Below are positions 1 through 7,355 of a stretch of 31,718 nt of DNA, piece after piece. The stretch is from Betaproteobacteria bacterium UBA5582. GTDB lineage: Bacteria > Pseudomonadota > Gammaproteobacteria > Burkholderiales > Rhodocyclaceae. Location: assembly GCA_002425245.1 (NCBI GenBank), contig DILW01000120.1, forward strand, positions 1 through 31,718, written 5' to 3'. Each line of letters begins with the position of its first letter. Position 1 is the stretch's first letter. Both the position numbers and the translations under genes were made by a program. Under the pieces are notes generated by a model. That model was not told where the DNA came from. It was given only the letters and a program-made list of their open reading frames with translations, and did not search any database.

Positions 1-1065
1 AATGCCGGGATACCGCGCACCGGTGCGCTGCGTAACGCCGAACCGCCGCGCCAGCAAGCGCCGGTTCCGCCCGTTCAGCCGGCGCCCCAAGCGGTGCGCC
101 CGCAGGCGGCGGAGGTTGTGCCGCAGGCCGTGATGGACGAAATCCGTTCGTTGCGCCAGATTGTCGAACAACACTTGGCGGGCTTCGCCTGGGGCGAGAC
201 TGCCCGTTCCCAGCCGGTCAAGACCGAGGTTCTGCGCCAGATGCTTGACGCCGGCTTTTCTCCGCAACTGTCACGCGACCTGATCGGCGACCTGCCGCAG
301 GAAATGGACGCGCTGCAGGCCATGGCCTGGGTCAAGGGGGCGGCTGACCGCTCCTTGCTGACGGTCGGCAGTGATGCCGACATTGTCAATCGGGGTGGCG
401 TCTTCGCCCTGGTCGGGCCGACCGGCGTCGGCAAGACCACCACCACCGCCAAGCTGGCCGCCCGCTGCGTTCTCCGCCACGGGCCGAGCAAGGTGGCGCT
501 GGTGACCACCGACGGCTACCGGATCGGCGCCCATGAGCAGTTGCGCATCTACGGCCGCATCCTCGGCGTTGCCGTTTATCTGGTCAAGGACGCCCTGGAA
601 CTGCGCCAGACGCTGGATGAACTGCAGCACAAGCACATGGTGCTGGTCGATACCATGGGTATGAGCCAGAAGGACAAGCTGGTTCCCGAAATGAACGACA
701 TGCTTGCCGGTTGCGACGTGCAGCGGCTGTTGCTGCTGTCGTCCACCTCGCGCGGGGACACTCTCGATGACGTGGTGCGTTCCTATGCCGGTTCCAACCT
801 GGCCGGCTGCATCCTGACCAAGATCGACGAGGCGGCCAGCCTGGCCACCCCGCTCGACGTAATCATGCGCCATGGCTTGCCGCTCTACTACGTGTCCAAC
901 GGTCAGCGCGTGCCGGAAGACCTGCATTTGCCGAACCGTGGCTACCTCCTGCACCGCGCCTTCAAGGACGTGCCGGAAAGCTCGCCGCACAAGTTCTCCG
1001 GTGTCGAGCCCGGCCTGGTCATGGCCAATGCCGGGATGATCGCAGCAGGGGGGCGCCGTGGCTGA
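1..1065 (+). CDS. flhF: FlhF, flagellar SRP-like GTPase (5' end cut by window)
   Basis: Signal-recognition-particle-type GTPase that marks the cell pole and guides assembly of the first flagellar parts there. The frame is open from base 1, so the start and N-terminal part lie outside the window; the first visible residues are a Pro/Ala/Gln-rich linker. The NG domain follows: P-loop GPTGVGKTTT (codons near 418-447), TTDGYRIGA, a G3 motif DTMGMS of the DTxGMS form usual in FlhF, and the G4 motif TKIDEA. The stop overlaps the GTG start of flhG by 8 bases, so the two are translationally coupled. This pairing is the standard polar-flagellum placement module. flhA is expected just upstream but is not in view. 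Confidence 0.95.
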   Translation, partial: NAGIPRTGALRNAEPPRQQAPVPPVQPAPQAVRPQAAEVVPQAVMDEIRSLRQIVEQHLAGFAWGETARSQPVKTEVLRQMLDAGFSPQLSRDLIGDLPQEMDALQAMAWVKGAADRSLLTVGSDADIVNRGGVFALVGPTGVGKTTTTAKLAARCVLRHGPSKVALVTTDGYRIGAHEQLRIYGRILGVAVYLVKDALELRQTLDELQHKHMVLVDTMGMSQKDKLVPEMNDMLAGCDVQRLLLLSSTSRGDTLDDVVRSYAGSNLAGCILTKIDEAASLATPLDVIMRHGLPLYYVSNGQRVPEDLHLPNRGYLLHRAFKDVPESSPHKFSGVEPGLVMANAGMIAAGGRRG

Positions 1066-1945
1066 TTTCCGTGTAGACCAGGCCGCCGGATTGCGCCGCC
1101 TGCTCGGCGGTAGTGGCCTGCAGGTGATTACATTCGTTGCCGGTTGCGAAGGCGTCGGACGCAGCGTGGCGGTGGCCAATCTGGGCGTTGCCCTGGCCCG
1201 CTTGGGCAAGGAAGTGCTGATCATCGACGAGCACCCCCCCGGCGATGACATCGCCGCCGCCTTCGGCATGCAGGCGGCTCATGATCTGCTCAACGTCGTC
1301 CAGCGCGAAATGAACTTGCAACGGGTCCTGCTCCGGCCGATGAACGGCTTGTCGATCCTGCCCGCAGAGCGAGCTGCCAAGAAGCTGGGGCGGCTGTCCT
1401 TGCATCAGCAGCAGACCTTGGTCGACGCCCTGTCGGCGACCGAGCGTCCGATCGACGTGATTCTGGTCGATGCCAGCATGGCGCACCCGAACGGCTTTTC
1501 TCCGTTCGGTCTGGTTTCCCAGGAGACCGTGGTCGTGCTGTCGGGTAACAGCGCCTCGATCACCGAGGCCTACGCCTTGATCAAGAAGGTCAGCCATGCC
1601 TTCTCGCGGCGTCATTTCCGCATCCTGGTGAACAAGGTGCGGAGTCAGGGCGACGCGCGCTCGATCTACGAGAACATTGCCCAGGTGGCGACCCAGCGTG
1701 GTATTGCCGTACTCGATTACGCCGGTGCCGTGCCGCTGGACGAATCGCTGCGCCTGGCCACCCAGTTGTGCCGGCCGGTTCTCATGCAGGCGCCGGATTC
1801 GCCGGCCGCCCAGGCCTTCCGCGACCTGGCTGCTGACATCCAGTACTGGCAGCAGAGCCAGAGCACCCAGGGCGGGGTCGAACATTTCGTGCAGCAACTG
1901 CTACACTTGAGTCAACGAATTACACCGAATGCACTCAGAGCCTAA
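1058..1945 (+). CDS. flhG: FlhG/FleN, MinD-like regulator of flagellar number
   Basis: MinD/ParA-family partner of FlhF that limits flagellar number; in some species (as FleN) it also restrains the master activator. It is 295 aa with a GTG start overlapping the flhF stop. Residues 7-13 read DQAAGLR, matching the DQAxxLR helix that stimulates FlhF GTPase. The deviant Walker A is degenerate: GCEGVGRS at about 29-36 where GKGGVGKT is expected, so the signature lysine is missing and the P-loop lysine is Arg. The downstream acidic motif (IIDEHPPGDD) and the switch II position (ILVDASM, usually DTxxG) also differ. The fold looks intact and the frame is clean, so this is not a pseudogene. ATP hydrolysis may be weak or lost (inference). 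The stop TAA shares its last base with the fliA ATG. Confidence 0.9.
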   Translation: MADFRVDQAAGLRRLLGGSGLQVITFVAGCEGVGRSVAVANLGVALARLGKEVLIIDEHPPGDDIAAAFGMQAAHDLLNVVQREMNLQRVLLRPMNGLSILPAERAAKKLGRLSLHQQQTLVDALSATERPIDVILVDASMAHPNGFSPFGLVSQETVVVLSGNSASITEAYALIKKVSHAFSRRHFRILVNKVRSQGDARSIYENIAQVATQRGIAVLDYAGAVPLDESLRLATQLCRPVLMQAPDSPAAQAFRDLAADIQYWQQSQSTQGGVEHFVQQLLHLSQRITPNALRA

Positions 1946-2703
1946 TGTACACCGCAGCAGGGCAGCCAGACCGGAACGAGTTGGTTCAGCGCTTCCTGCC
2001 GCTGGTGAAGCGTGTCGCGTATCACCTGTTGGCGCGCCTGCCGGCTAACGTCCAGTTTGATGATCTGGTCCAGAACGGCATGATCGGTTTACTCGACGCG
2101 ATCGATCGCTTCGAGGACGGCTTCGGCGCCCAGTTTGAAACCTATGCCACGCAACGCGTCCGCGGTGCCATGCTCGACGGCCTGCGGGCCAACGACTGGT
2201 TGCCGCGTAACGTACGCCGCGAACTGCGGCGCGTCGAGCAGGTGCTCAGCCAGTTGGAGCACGCCAACGGGCGGGCGCCTTCGGAGCAGGAGCTGGCTGA
2301 TGCGCTGAACATGCCGCTGGCCGATTACCAGAAACTGCTGCAGGACGCTCGTGGTCACCAGTTGCTGTATTACGAGGATTTCAGCAGCGAAGACGGTGAG
2401 GATTTCTTCGAACGCCATCTGACCGACGTCGACGCCGATCCGGCGACCATCCTGGAGGACAAGAACGTCCGCCACGCCCTGGTCAAGGCGATTGCCAACC
2501 TGCCCGAGCGCGAAAAGCTGATGATGGCGCTCTACTACGAGCAGGACCTGAATCTGCGCGAAATCGGCGAAGTGATGGGGGTGACCGAATCCCGTGTCTG
2601 CCAGCTGCACAGCCAGGCCATCTCGCGCCTGCGCGGGCAGATGCTGGGCGGTGCCCGTGATGTCGCGCGCAAGCAGCGCAAGAAGGGAGAGACGCTTGGA
2701 TAA
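1945..2703 (+). CDS. fliA: FliA, flagellar sigma-28 factor
   Basis: Sigma factor for late flagellar genes, held inactive by FlgM until the hook is complete. It is 252 aa, close to the family's usual length. Region 2 covers about residues 10-85 (LVQRFLPLVKRVAYHLLARLP, then FDDLVQNGMIGLLDAIDRF split by a short linker, and the QFETYATQRVRGAMLDGLR helix). Region 3 is about 100-160. Region 4 is about 185-240 with the helix-turn-helix LREIGEVMGVTESRVCQLH. The ATG overlaps the flhG stop by one base (TAATG), so translation is coupled. Its target-type promoter is seen upstream of flgM in this window. Confidence 0.97.
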   Translation: MYTAAGQPDRNELVQRFLPLVKRVAYHLLARLPANVQFDDLVQNGMIGLLDAIDRFEDGFGAQFETYATQRVRGAMLDGLRANDWLPRNVRRELRRVEQVLSQLEHANGRAPSEQELADALNMPLADYQKLLQDARGHQLLYYEDFSSEDGEDFFERHLTDVDADPATILEDKNVRHALVKAIANLPEREKLMMALYYEQDLNLREIGEVMGVTESRVCQLHSQAISRLRGQMLGGARDVARKQRKKGETLG

Positions 2704-3436
2704 GCTCAGTCTCTTCGGCCTGCTCCTCGGCCTGGCGGCGATCCTTGGCGGGCAAGTGCTGGAGGGCGGACACGTTGCTTCGCTGATTCAGCCGACGGCG
2801 CTGTTCATCGTCTTTGGCGGAACCATGGGCGCCGTGCTGCTGCAGAATCCCCTGCACGTGTTCCGGCGCGCGCTGTCGATGGTCAAGTGGGTGTGGCTCC
2901 CGCCGCGCATCAATCACAAGCAGACCCTCGATCAGGTCATCCAGTGGAGCCAGTTGTCACGCCGAGAGGGGCTGCTCGCACTGGAAAATCATATTCCGGG
3001 GATCAAAGACGAATTCACCCGCAACGGCTTGCAGTTGCTGGTTGATGGCGCTGATCCCGAACGTATTCGCGAACTGCTCGATGTCGAGATCGGTTCCTAC
3101 GAAGACGAGTTGCGCCAGGCGGCAAAGGTGTGGGAATCGGCTGGCGGGTATTCTCCGACCATTGGCATTCTGGGGGCCGTGATGGGGCTGATTCACGTCA
3201 TGGAAAACCTGTCGGACCCGACCAAGCTCGGACCCGGCATCGCAGTTGCCTTCGTTGCCACGATCTACGGTGTCGGTCTGGCCAACCTGATCTTTCTGCC
3301 GATTGCGGGCAAGCTAAAGTACTACATCGCCCGCCAGGTGATGGCGCGCGAAATGCTCGTCGATGGATTGGTCGGCATCGCCCTCGGCGACAATCCCCGG
3401 ATCATTGAAAGCCGCCTGCGCGGTTACCTGCGCTGA
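2696..3436 (+). CDS. motC: MotC, MotA-family stator protein (TTG start)
   Basis: Inner-membrane stator subunit of the H+-driven flagellar motor, MotA/TolQ/ExbB family, partner of MotD. The chosen start is TTG at 2696, preceded by a purine-rich ribosome site (AAGGGAGAG) and overlapping the fliA stop by 8 bases. It gives 246 aa beginning MDKLSLFGLLLGLAAILGG, the length and N-terminus of Pseudomonas-type MotC. Longer upstream versions of the frame read through fliA coding sequence and are not homologous. Transmembrane segments are at about 4-20 and 30-50, then a cytoplasmic loop, then segments around GGYSPTIGILGAVMGLIHV and GIAVAFVATIYGVGLANL. The stop overlaps the motD start (TGATG). Confidence 0.93.
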   Translation: MDKLSLFGLLLGLAAILGGQVLEGGHVASLIQPTALFIVFGGTMGAVLLQNPLHVFRRALSMVKWVWLPPRINHKQTLDQVIQWSQLSRREGLLALENHIPGIKDEFTRNGLQLLVDGADPERIRELLDVEIGSYEDELRQAAKVWESAGGYSPTIGILGAVMGLIHVMENLSDPTKLGPGIAVAFVATIYGVGLANLIFLPIAGKLKYYIARQVMAREMLVDGLVGIALGDNPRIIESRLRGYLR

Positions 3437-4239
3437 TGGCGCGCCGTCGCCGTCGCCACGAGGAAGATGTCGAAAACCACGAGCGGTGGCTGGTTTCCTA
3501 CGCCGACTTCATTACCCTGTTGTTCGCCTTCTTCGTTGTCATGTATGCCATCTCCTCGGTCAATGAGGGCAAGTACCGGGTTCTTTCCGATTCGCTGGTC
3601 AATGCCTTCAAGAACTCTACCGGGGCGGCCGGCGGCCAGCCGATAGCGATCATCCAGGGGGCGCCGATCCTGCCGCCCAAGCCGGTGACGCGTCCGGAGC
3701 GCCAGGCCGACGCCGTGGCCGCCGGGATGCGGGCCGAACAAAGGGAAAAGATGCGTAACGTGGCCGGCGATATCATGGAAGCGCTCAAGCCCCTAGTCGC
3801 CCAGGGCAAGGTTCGCGTGCTCGAGACCAGCCGTGGCGTGACCATCGAGATCAACGACAGCATCCTGTTCGCGCTCGGTCAGGCCAATCTGCAACCGGCT
3901 TCGGTCAGCGCTCTGCGCGCCGTGGCCGACGTACTGGCAGACTCCGATTTTCCGATCACCATCGAGGGCCACACCGATAACGTGCCCATCGCCACCGCAC
4001 AGTTTCCGTCCAACTGGGAATTGTCGGCCATGCGGGCAACGACGGTGTTGCGCTTGTTCAACGATGCCGGGGTCGGTGCTGAACGGCTGACCGCGATCGG
4101 TTACGGCGAGACGCGTCCGGTGGAGACCAATACGACCGCCGAGGGGCGGGCACGCAACCGCCGCGTCAGCATCCTGATCGACTCGGAGCGCCCCGAAGAG
4201 CCGACCGAACTGATCAGCAAGCCGCTCGACAATCCTTAG
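3436..4239 (+). CDS. motD: MotD, MotB-family stator protein
   Basis: Peptidoglycan-anchored stator subunit paired with MotC. It is 267 aa. A basic N-terminal cytoplasmic tip (MARRRRRHEE) leads into one transmembrane helix VSYADFITLLFAFFVVMYA; D24 is the proton-binding aspartate conserved in MotB proteins. A periplasmic linker is followed by an OmpA-like peptidoglycan-binding domain at about 145-250, with ILFALGQANLQ, IEGHTDNVPI and a NRRVSILI end. The ATG shares its first base with the last base of the motC stop. It ends 3 bases before the end of the convergent flgN, with no hairpin terminator visible between them. Confidence 0.95.
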   Translation: MARRRRRHEEDVENHERWLVSYADFITLLFAFFVVMYAISSVNEGKYRVLSDSLVNAFKNSTGAAGGQPIAIIQGAPILPPKPVTRPERQADAVAAGMRAEQREKMRNVAGDIMEALKPLVAQGKVRVLETSRGVTIEINDSILFALGQANLQPASVSALRAVADVLADSDFPITIEGHTDNVPIATAQFPSNWELSAMRATTVLRLFNDAGVGAERLTAIGYGETRPVETNTTAEGRARNRRVSILIDSERPEEPTELISKPLDNP

Positions 4240-4242
4240 GGT

Positions 4243-4710
4243 TCAAGCCGAATCGACGATGCGGCTGCCGGTGACTTCGGTGGCCTGACCGTCGCTGCCG
4301 TAGAGCGCGGCTTCCTTCTTTCGCTGCATCAGGATGTCGATGGCTTCGCCAGTCCTGCGCAGCAGCGAATTGACCATCTCGGCGTTGAGGGTGTGCAGCC
4401 GGCGCGCTTCGCCGGCCCGTTCCATCAATCTGGCCCATTGCGCACGGCAGGCCGGGGTGGCGGTTTTGCCAGCCAGCCAGGACTCCATCCGGGCCCGGTT
4501 GGACGGGCCGGGGGTGCCAGCGAGCAACTGCTCGCGCTCGGACTCCAGGCGATTGAGTGCATCGACCAGAGCCAGCTTTTCCTCGCCCAAAGAGCGCAGG
4601 CGCTCGGCTGGACCTTCCTGCAGTACCCGCTGCTCCTCCCCGAGTAATTCGAGGAACTGGTCTACCGCCGCCAGTTCCTTGCTGAGGAGGGATTCGACGG
4701 CCTGGCTCAT
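4243..4710 (-). CDS. flgN: FlgN, export chaperone for hook-associated proteins
   Basis: Cytoplasmic chaperone expected to hold FlgK and FlgL for type III export. It is 155 aa, almost wholly helical and charged, with heptad-like stretches (SLLSKELAAVDQFLELLGEEQ near the start, LHTLNAEMVNSLLRRTGEAIDIL in the C-terminal half), as in the FlgN/YvyG family. The sequence match is modest, but position directly after flgM with a 4-base ATGA overlap (4707-4710) is the standard flgMN pair. It probably shares the sigma-28 promoter at 5019-5045. It is transcribed towards motD. Confidence 0.88.
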   Translation of the reverse strand: MSQAVESLLSKELAAVDQFLELLGEEQRVLQEGPAERLRSLGEEKLALVDALNRLESEREQLLAGTPGPSNRARMESWLAGKTATPACRAQWARLMERAGEARRLHTLNAEMVNSLLRRTGEAIDILMQRKKEAALYGSDGQATEVTGSRIVDSA

Positions 4711-4985
4711 GCCTTGCGCTGGCTATTGACCAATTCGCGGGCAGTTTCGATCAAGCCGTCAGCGATCGCTTCGGGGTTGATCCGGAAACGTCCCTCGGCA
4801 ATCGCGTTCTTGATCTCCTGGATCTTGGCCGAGTCGACCGGCGGCTTGCTTCCGGTTGACTGCGTCTGGGCGGCCTGACTCAGGCTGACAGCATCGGTTG
4901 GCAACGGCGCGGCAGCGGTTTTTTGTGGCGCGGTGCCGGCCGGCGGCACAGGCGGCGCCTTGAAAGCGGAGGAATCGATTTTCAT
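4707..4985 (-). CDS. flgM: FlgM, anti-sigma-28 factor
   Basis: Binds and inhibits FliA until exported through the finished hook-basal body. It is 92 aa. The N-terminal half is low-complexity Pro/Ala/Thr, expected to be disordered and to carry the export signal. The C-terminal half is the conserved sigma-binding region (VDSAKIQEIKNAIAEGRF then RINPEAIADGLIETA). It is read from a sigma-28-type promoter about 35 bases upstream, giving a FliA-FlgM feedback loop. No strong Shine-Dalgarno sequence is visible before the ATG. It overlaps flgN by 4 bases. Confidence 0.95.
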   Translation of the reverse strand: MKIDSSAFKAPPVPPAGTAPQKTAAAPLPTDAVSLSQAAQTQSTGSKPPVDSAKIQEIKNAIAEGRFRINPEAIADGLIETARELVNSQRKA

Positions 4986-5018
4986 GGGAAGCTCGCGTGA
5001 CTCTATTAGATGTACGTC

Positions 5019-5045
5019 ATTACGGTATTCGTAGACCGAACTTTA
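5019..5045 (-). promoter_or_regulatory. Sigma-28 (FliA) promoter for flgM-flgN
   Basis: On the - strand TAAAGTTC (5045-5038), an 11-base spacer, then ACCGTAAT (5026-5019). The consensus is TAAAGTTT-N11-GCCGATAA. The -35 box matches 7 of 8, the spacer is exact, and the -10 keeps the CCG core. The -10 box ends 33 bases upstream of the flgM ATG and lies in the gap after the flgA stop. Confidence 0.72.
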
Positions 5046-5047
5046 GC

Positions 5048-5716
5048 TCAATTCGGCAATAAAACGCTGCCATCTGCCTGGGTTGTACCGTTGATGACTC
5101 TGCCAGAAGGCATCCTGATTCGGGCGACCTCGCCCGGTGCCGCATTGTTCAGGGCCTTGCCTTCCGAGCGCGCGGCATAACCGTCGCCGCGGACCATGAC
5201 CTTGACCTGTTGCCCCTGACGGATCACAGGCCTGGCGATCAACTGGTCGGCACGTAATGGTTGCCCGGCCGGCAGTGAATTGCGCAGGACCTTGCCGATT
5301 GCATCCTGCGGGTCGGTCAGCGTTCCCTTGGGCAGTTGCGCCAGGTCGCCGCGATTGCTTGCCAGATCGTCAGCGCTCAGGATTTGGCGTGCGACCAGGG
5401 CACGGCGGGCGGTAAGGTAGTCGCCGATCACCGCGATGCGGACCGGGACCAGGATGTTCCAGGGGCTGGGGGCCAGACAGCGGACACCGACGTGGGTCCG
5501 GCCGATGCTGCGGGTGCCGGGCGGGGTATAGGTCTGCAGGCTGGTGCACGCGGTCAGCTTGCTGGTGTCCAGCGGCCCGGTTTCGATCCGGACGTCGCCA
5601 CCGTAACCCTGGGCGAGGCCAAGGGCATGGGCGCGGGCGGCATTGAGGACGGCATCGGCTTCACTGGCCTGGGTGCTGCCGATGAAGAGCAGGAGAAGAA
5701 GGGTGCGGATCAACAT
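5048..5716 (-). CDS. flgA: FlgA, P-ring assembly chaperone
   Basis: Periplasmic chaperone for polymerisation of the FlgI P ring. With the ATG at 5716 it is 222 aa and starts with a signal peptide (MLIRTLLLLLFIGSTQAS, cleavage likely after QA). The frame is open 33 codons further to an ATG at 5815, but that version would bury the signal peptide and would overlap the flgB start, so 5716 is preferred; a GGGAGG site lies about 13 bases upstream, slightly far. The C-terminal half is the SAF-like domain (RRALVARQILSADDLASNRG, then LPAGQPLRADQLIARPVIRQ, then QVKVMVRGDG). The end VINGTTQADGSVLLPN fits the family. It is divergent from flgB. Confidence 0.93.
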   Translation of the reverse strand: MLIRTLLLLLFIGSTQASEADAVLNAARAHALGLAQGYGGDVRIETGPLDTSKLTACTSLQTYTPPGTRSIGRTHVGVRCLAPSPWNILVPVRIAVIGDYLTARRALVARQILSADDLASNRGDLAQLPKGTLTDPQDAIGKVLRNSLPAGQPLRADQLIARPVIRQGQQVKVMVRGDGYAARSEGKALNNAAPGEVARIRMPSGRVINGTTQADGSVLLPN

Positions 5717-5756
5717 GGGCGCATTTTGCCCCACCTCCCGGTTGGCGACCAGAATT

Positions 5757-5784
5757 AATCTGGCCTGTTTGTTGCTTTGCTTTA
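5757..5784 (-). promoter_or_regulatory. Possible sigma-28 promoter for flgA
   Basis: On the - strand TAAAG (5784-5780) and GCCAGATT (5764-5757), separated by 15 bases, one more than the usual total spacing. The -10 box deviates from GCCGATAA. It is suggestive only. It lies on top of the flgB sigma-54 promoter, in the opposite direction. Confidence 0.3.
5761..5776 (+). promoter_or_regulatory. Sigma-54 promoter for the flgB operon
   Basis: TGGCCTGtttgTTGCT matches TGGCACG-N4-TTGCW at 14 of 16 positions counting the free ones. The invariant GG (-24) and GC (-12) have exact spacing. The predicted transcript start is near 5787, leaving a leader of about 27 bases with GGAG at 5800-5803 before the flgB ATG. 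FleR in this window is a candidate activator. Confidence 0.8.
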
Positions 5785-5813
5785 CCGCATCAAACACTTG
5801 GAGTACTTGAGTC

Positions 5814-6224
5814 ATGGCCGATATTCAGAGTCATGTCGGGGTTTACAGCAAGGCGCTGAATCTGCGGGCGCAGCGTCAAGAGATGCTCGCCTCGAACATC
5901 GCCAACGCCGATACCCCGCATTACAAGGCGCGCGACTTCGATTTTTCTCAGGCCATGGAAAACGCCCTGGGCGGTCGCAATGTCGGCGGCAGCCTGGCGA
6001 TGAGCGTCACCCGCCAGGGGCATCTGGCGAGTGCTGGCGGGGCTTCGTTTGCCAATGTCCAGTACCGCAAGGAAGTCCAGTCCTCGGTCGATGGCAATAC
6101 GGTGGACATGGATGTCGAGCGCGCCCAGATTGCCGAGAACGCGCTGCATTACCAGATGCTCACCCAGCTGATCAGCGACAAGTTCAGTGGCCTGCGGCGG
6201 GCAATGAGCAGCGCTCAGGGCTGA
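5814..6224 (+). CDS. flgB: FlgB, proximal rod protein
   Basis: Periplasmic rod subunit, exported by the flagellar type III system. It is 136 aa. It carries the N-terminal rod/hook signature (LNLRAQRQEMLASNIANADTPHYKARDFDF) in two adjoining stretches, and a C-terminal amphipathic helix ending LISDKFSGLRRAMSSAQG. There is no signal peptide, as expected for this export route. It is first gene of flgBCDEFGHIJ behind a sigma-54 promoter. Confidence 0.97.
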   Translation: MADIQSHVGVYSKALNLRAQRQEMLASNIANADTPHYKARDFDFSQAMENALGGRNVGGSLAMSVTRQGHLASAGGASFANVQYRKEVQSSVDGNTVDMDVERAQIAENALHYQMLTQLISDKFSGLRRAMSSAQG

Positions 6225-6235
6225 GGGAGCGAGAG

Positions 6236-6652
6236 ATGAGTTTGTTCAATGTATTTCAGGTTTCCTCCAGTGCCATGACGGCGCAGTCGATGCGCCTCAA
6301 CGCGGTCGCCTCCAACTTGGCCAACGCCGACAGCATCGTCGGCTCGGACGGCCAGCCGTACCGCGCCAAACAGGTGGTTTTCGAGGCCGCCCCGGTGGCC
6401 GGCAACAGCGCTCTGGCAAGGGGGGTGCGCGTGCGCGAGGTGGTGGAAAGCGCGGCCCCGGCGCGCATGGTGTATGACCCGCGCAATCCGGCGGCCGATG
6501 CCAACGGTTACGTTTCCTTTTCCAATGTCGATCCGGTCGAGGAAATGACCAACATGATCTCGGCCTCGCGCGCCTACCAGACCAATGTGGAAGTTATGAA
6601 CACGGCCAAGAGCCTGATGCTGCGTACCTTGCAGATCGGCCAGGGCCAATAA
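6236..6652 (+). CDS. flgC: FlgC, proximal rod protein
   Basis: Rod subunit, 138 aa from the ATG at 6236. The frame stays open far upstream through flgB, but homology begins at MSLFNVFQVSSSAMTAQ and a GGGAGCGAGAG ribosome site sits just before the ATG. The signature LNAVASNLANADSI is near residues 21-34, and the C-terminal segment DPVEEMTNMISASRAYQTN is characteristic of FlgC. It starts 11 bases after flgB. Confidence 0.97.
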   Translation: MSLFNVFQVSSSAMTAQSMRLNAVASNLANADSIVGSDGQPYRAKQVVFEAAPVAGNSALARGVRVREVVESAAPARMVYDPRNPAADANGYVSFSNVDPVEEMTNMISASRAYQTNVEVMNTAKSLMLRTLQIGQGQ

Positions 6653-6664
6653 CGGGAGTTTGAC

Positions 6665-7342
6665 ATGAGCACTCAAGGCGTTAATTCCAGCTCGACCCAT
6701 CCCTTGTACAAGGATCCGAGCACCAGCACGACGAGCAAGACCACGGCGGCGGAAGACATGCAGAGCCGGTTTCTGAACCTGCTGCTGACCCAGTTGAAAA
6801 ACCAGGACCCGATGAATCCGACCGACGCCAACCAGATGACGGCACAACTCTCCCAGATCAGCACGGTCAGCGGTATCGAGAAACTCAATGCGACGATGGA
6901 GCAGTTGCTGGGCAGTTACAACACTGTCCAGAACATGCAGGCGGCGGCAATGATCGGCAAAACGGTATTTATTGCCGGCAATGGTTTGACGCTGGGCAGC
7001 CAGGGTGCGCTCGGCGGCTTCGAGTTGAGCGGTGCGGCCGACCGGGTGGTGGTGAGCATCAAGGACGCCAACGGCAAGCTGGTCACCTCGCAGGAAATCG
7101 GTCCGATGCCGGCGGGTATCGGCAACTTCGTCTGGGACGGCAAGCTGGCCGATGGCAGTGCGGCGCCGCAAGGCAAGTACAGCTTCACTTTTGAAGCCAG
7201 CATGGGCGATAAGCCGGTCAAGGGGACTGCGCTGCAGGCTGGCACGATAAGTGCTCTTTCCATGCTGTCAAACGGTGTTTCCCTGCAGCTCAGCGACAAC
7301 AAGAGCATCAGCTACTCGGATATCCGGCAAATACTGAACTGA
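6665..7342 (+). CDS. flgD: FlgD, hook-capping scaffold protein
   Basis: Temporary cap that directs hook polymerisation. It is 225 aa. The N-terminal export and capping region has the family motif FLNLLLTQLKNQDPMNPTD and an MTAQLSQISTVSGIEKLN helix. The rest is a FlgD Ig-like/Tudor-like fold (SIKDANGKLV, GIGNFVWDGKLADG, YSFTFEAS). It lies between flgC and flgE, the usual order, 12 bases after flgC. Confidence 0.97.
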   Translation: MSTQGVNSSSTHPLYKDPSTSTTSKTTAAEDMQSRFLNLLLTQLKNQDPMNPTDANQMTAQLSQISTVSGIEKLNATMEQLLGSYNTVQNMQAAAMIGKTVFIAGNGLTLGSQGALGGFELSGAADRVVVSIKDANGKLVTSQEIGPMPAGIGNFVWDGKLADGSAAPQGKYSFTFEASMGDKPVKGTALQAGTISALSMLSNGVSLQLSDNKSISYSDIRQILN

Positions 7343-7355
7343 TTGGAGAAGGATC

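Noticed and set aside
5717..5815. 33-residue N-terminal extension of flgA up to an ATG at 5815
   Set aside because: It would bury the signal peptide and run over the flgB promoter and start codon.
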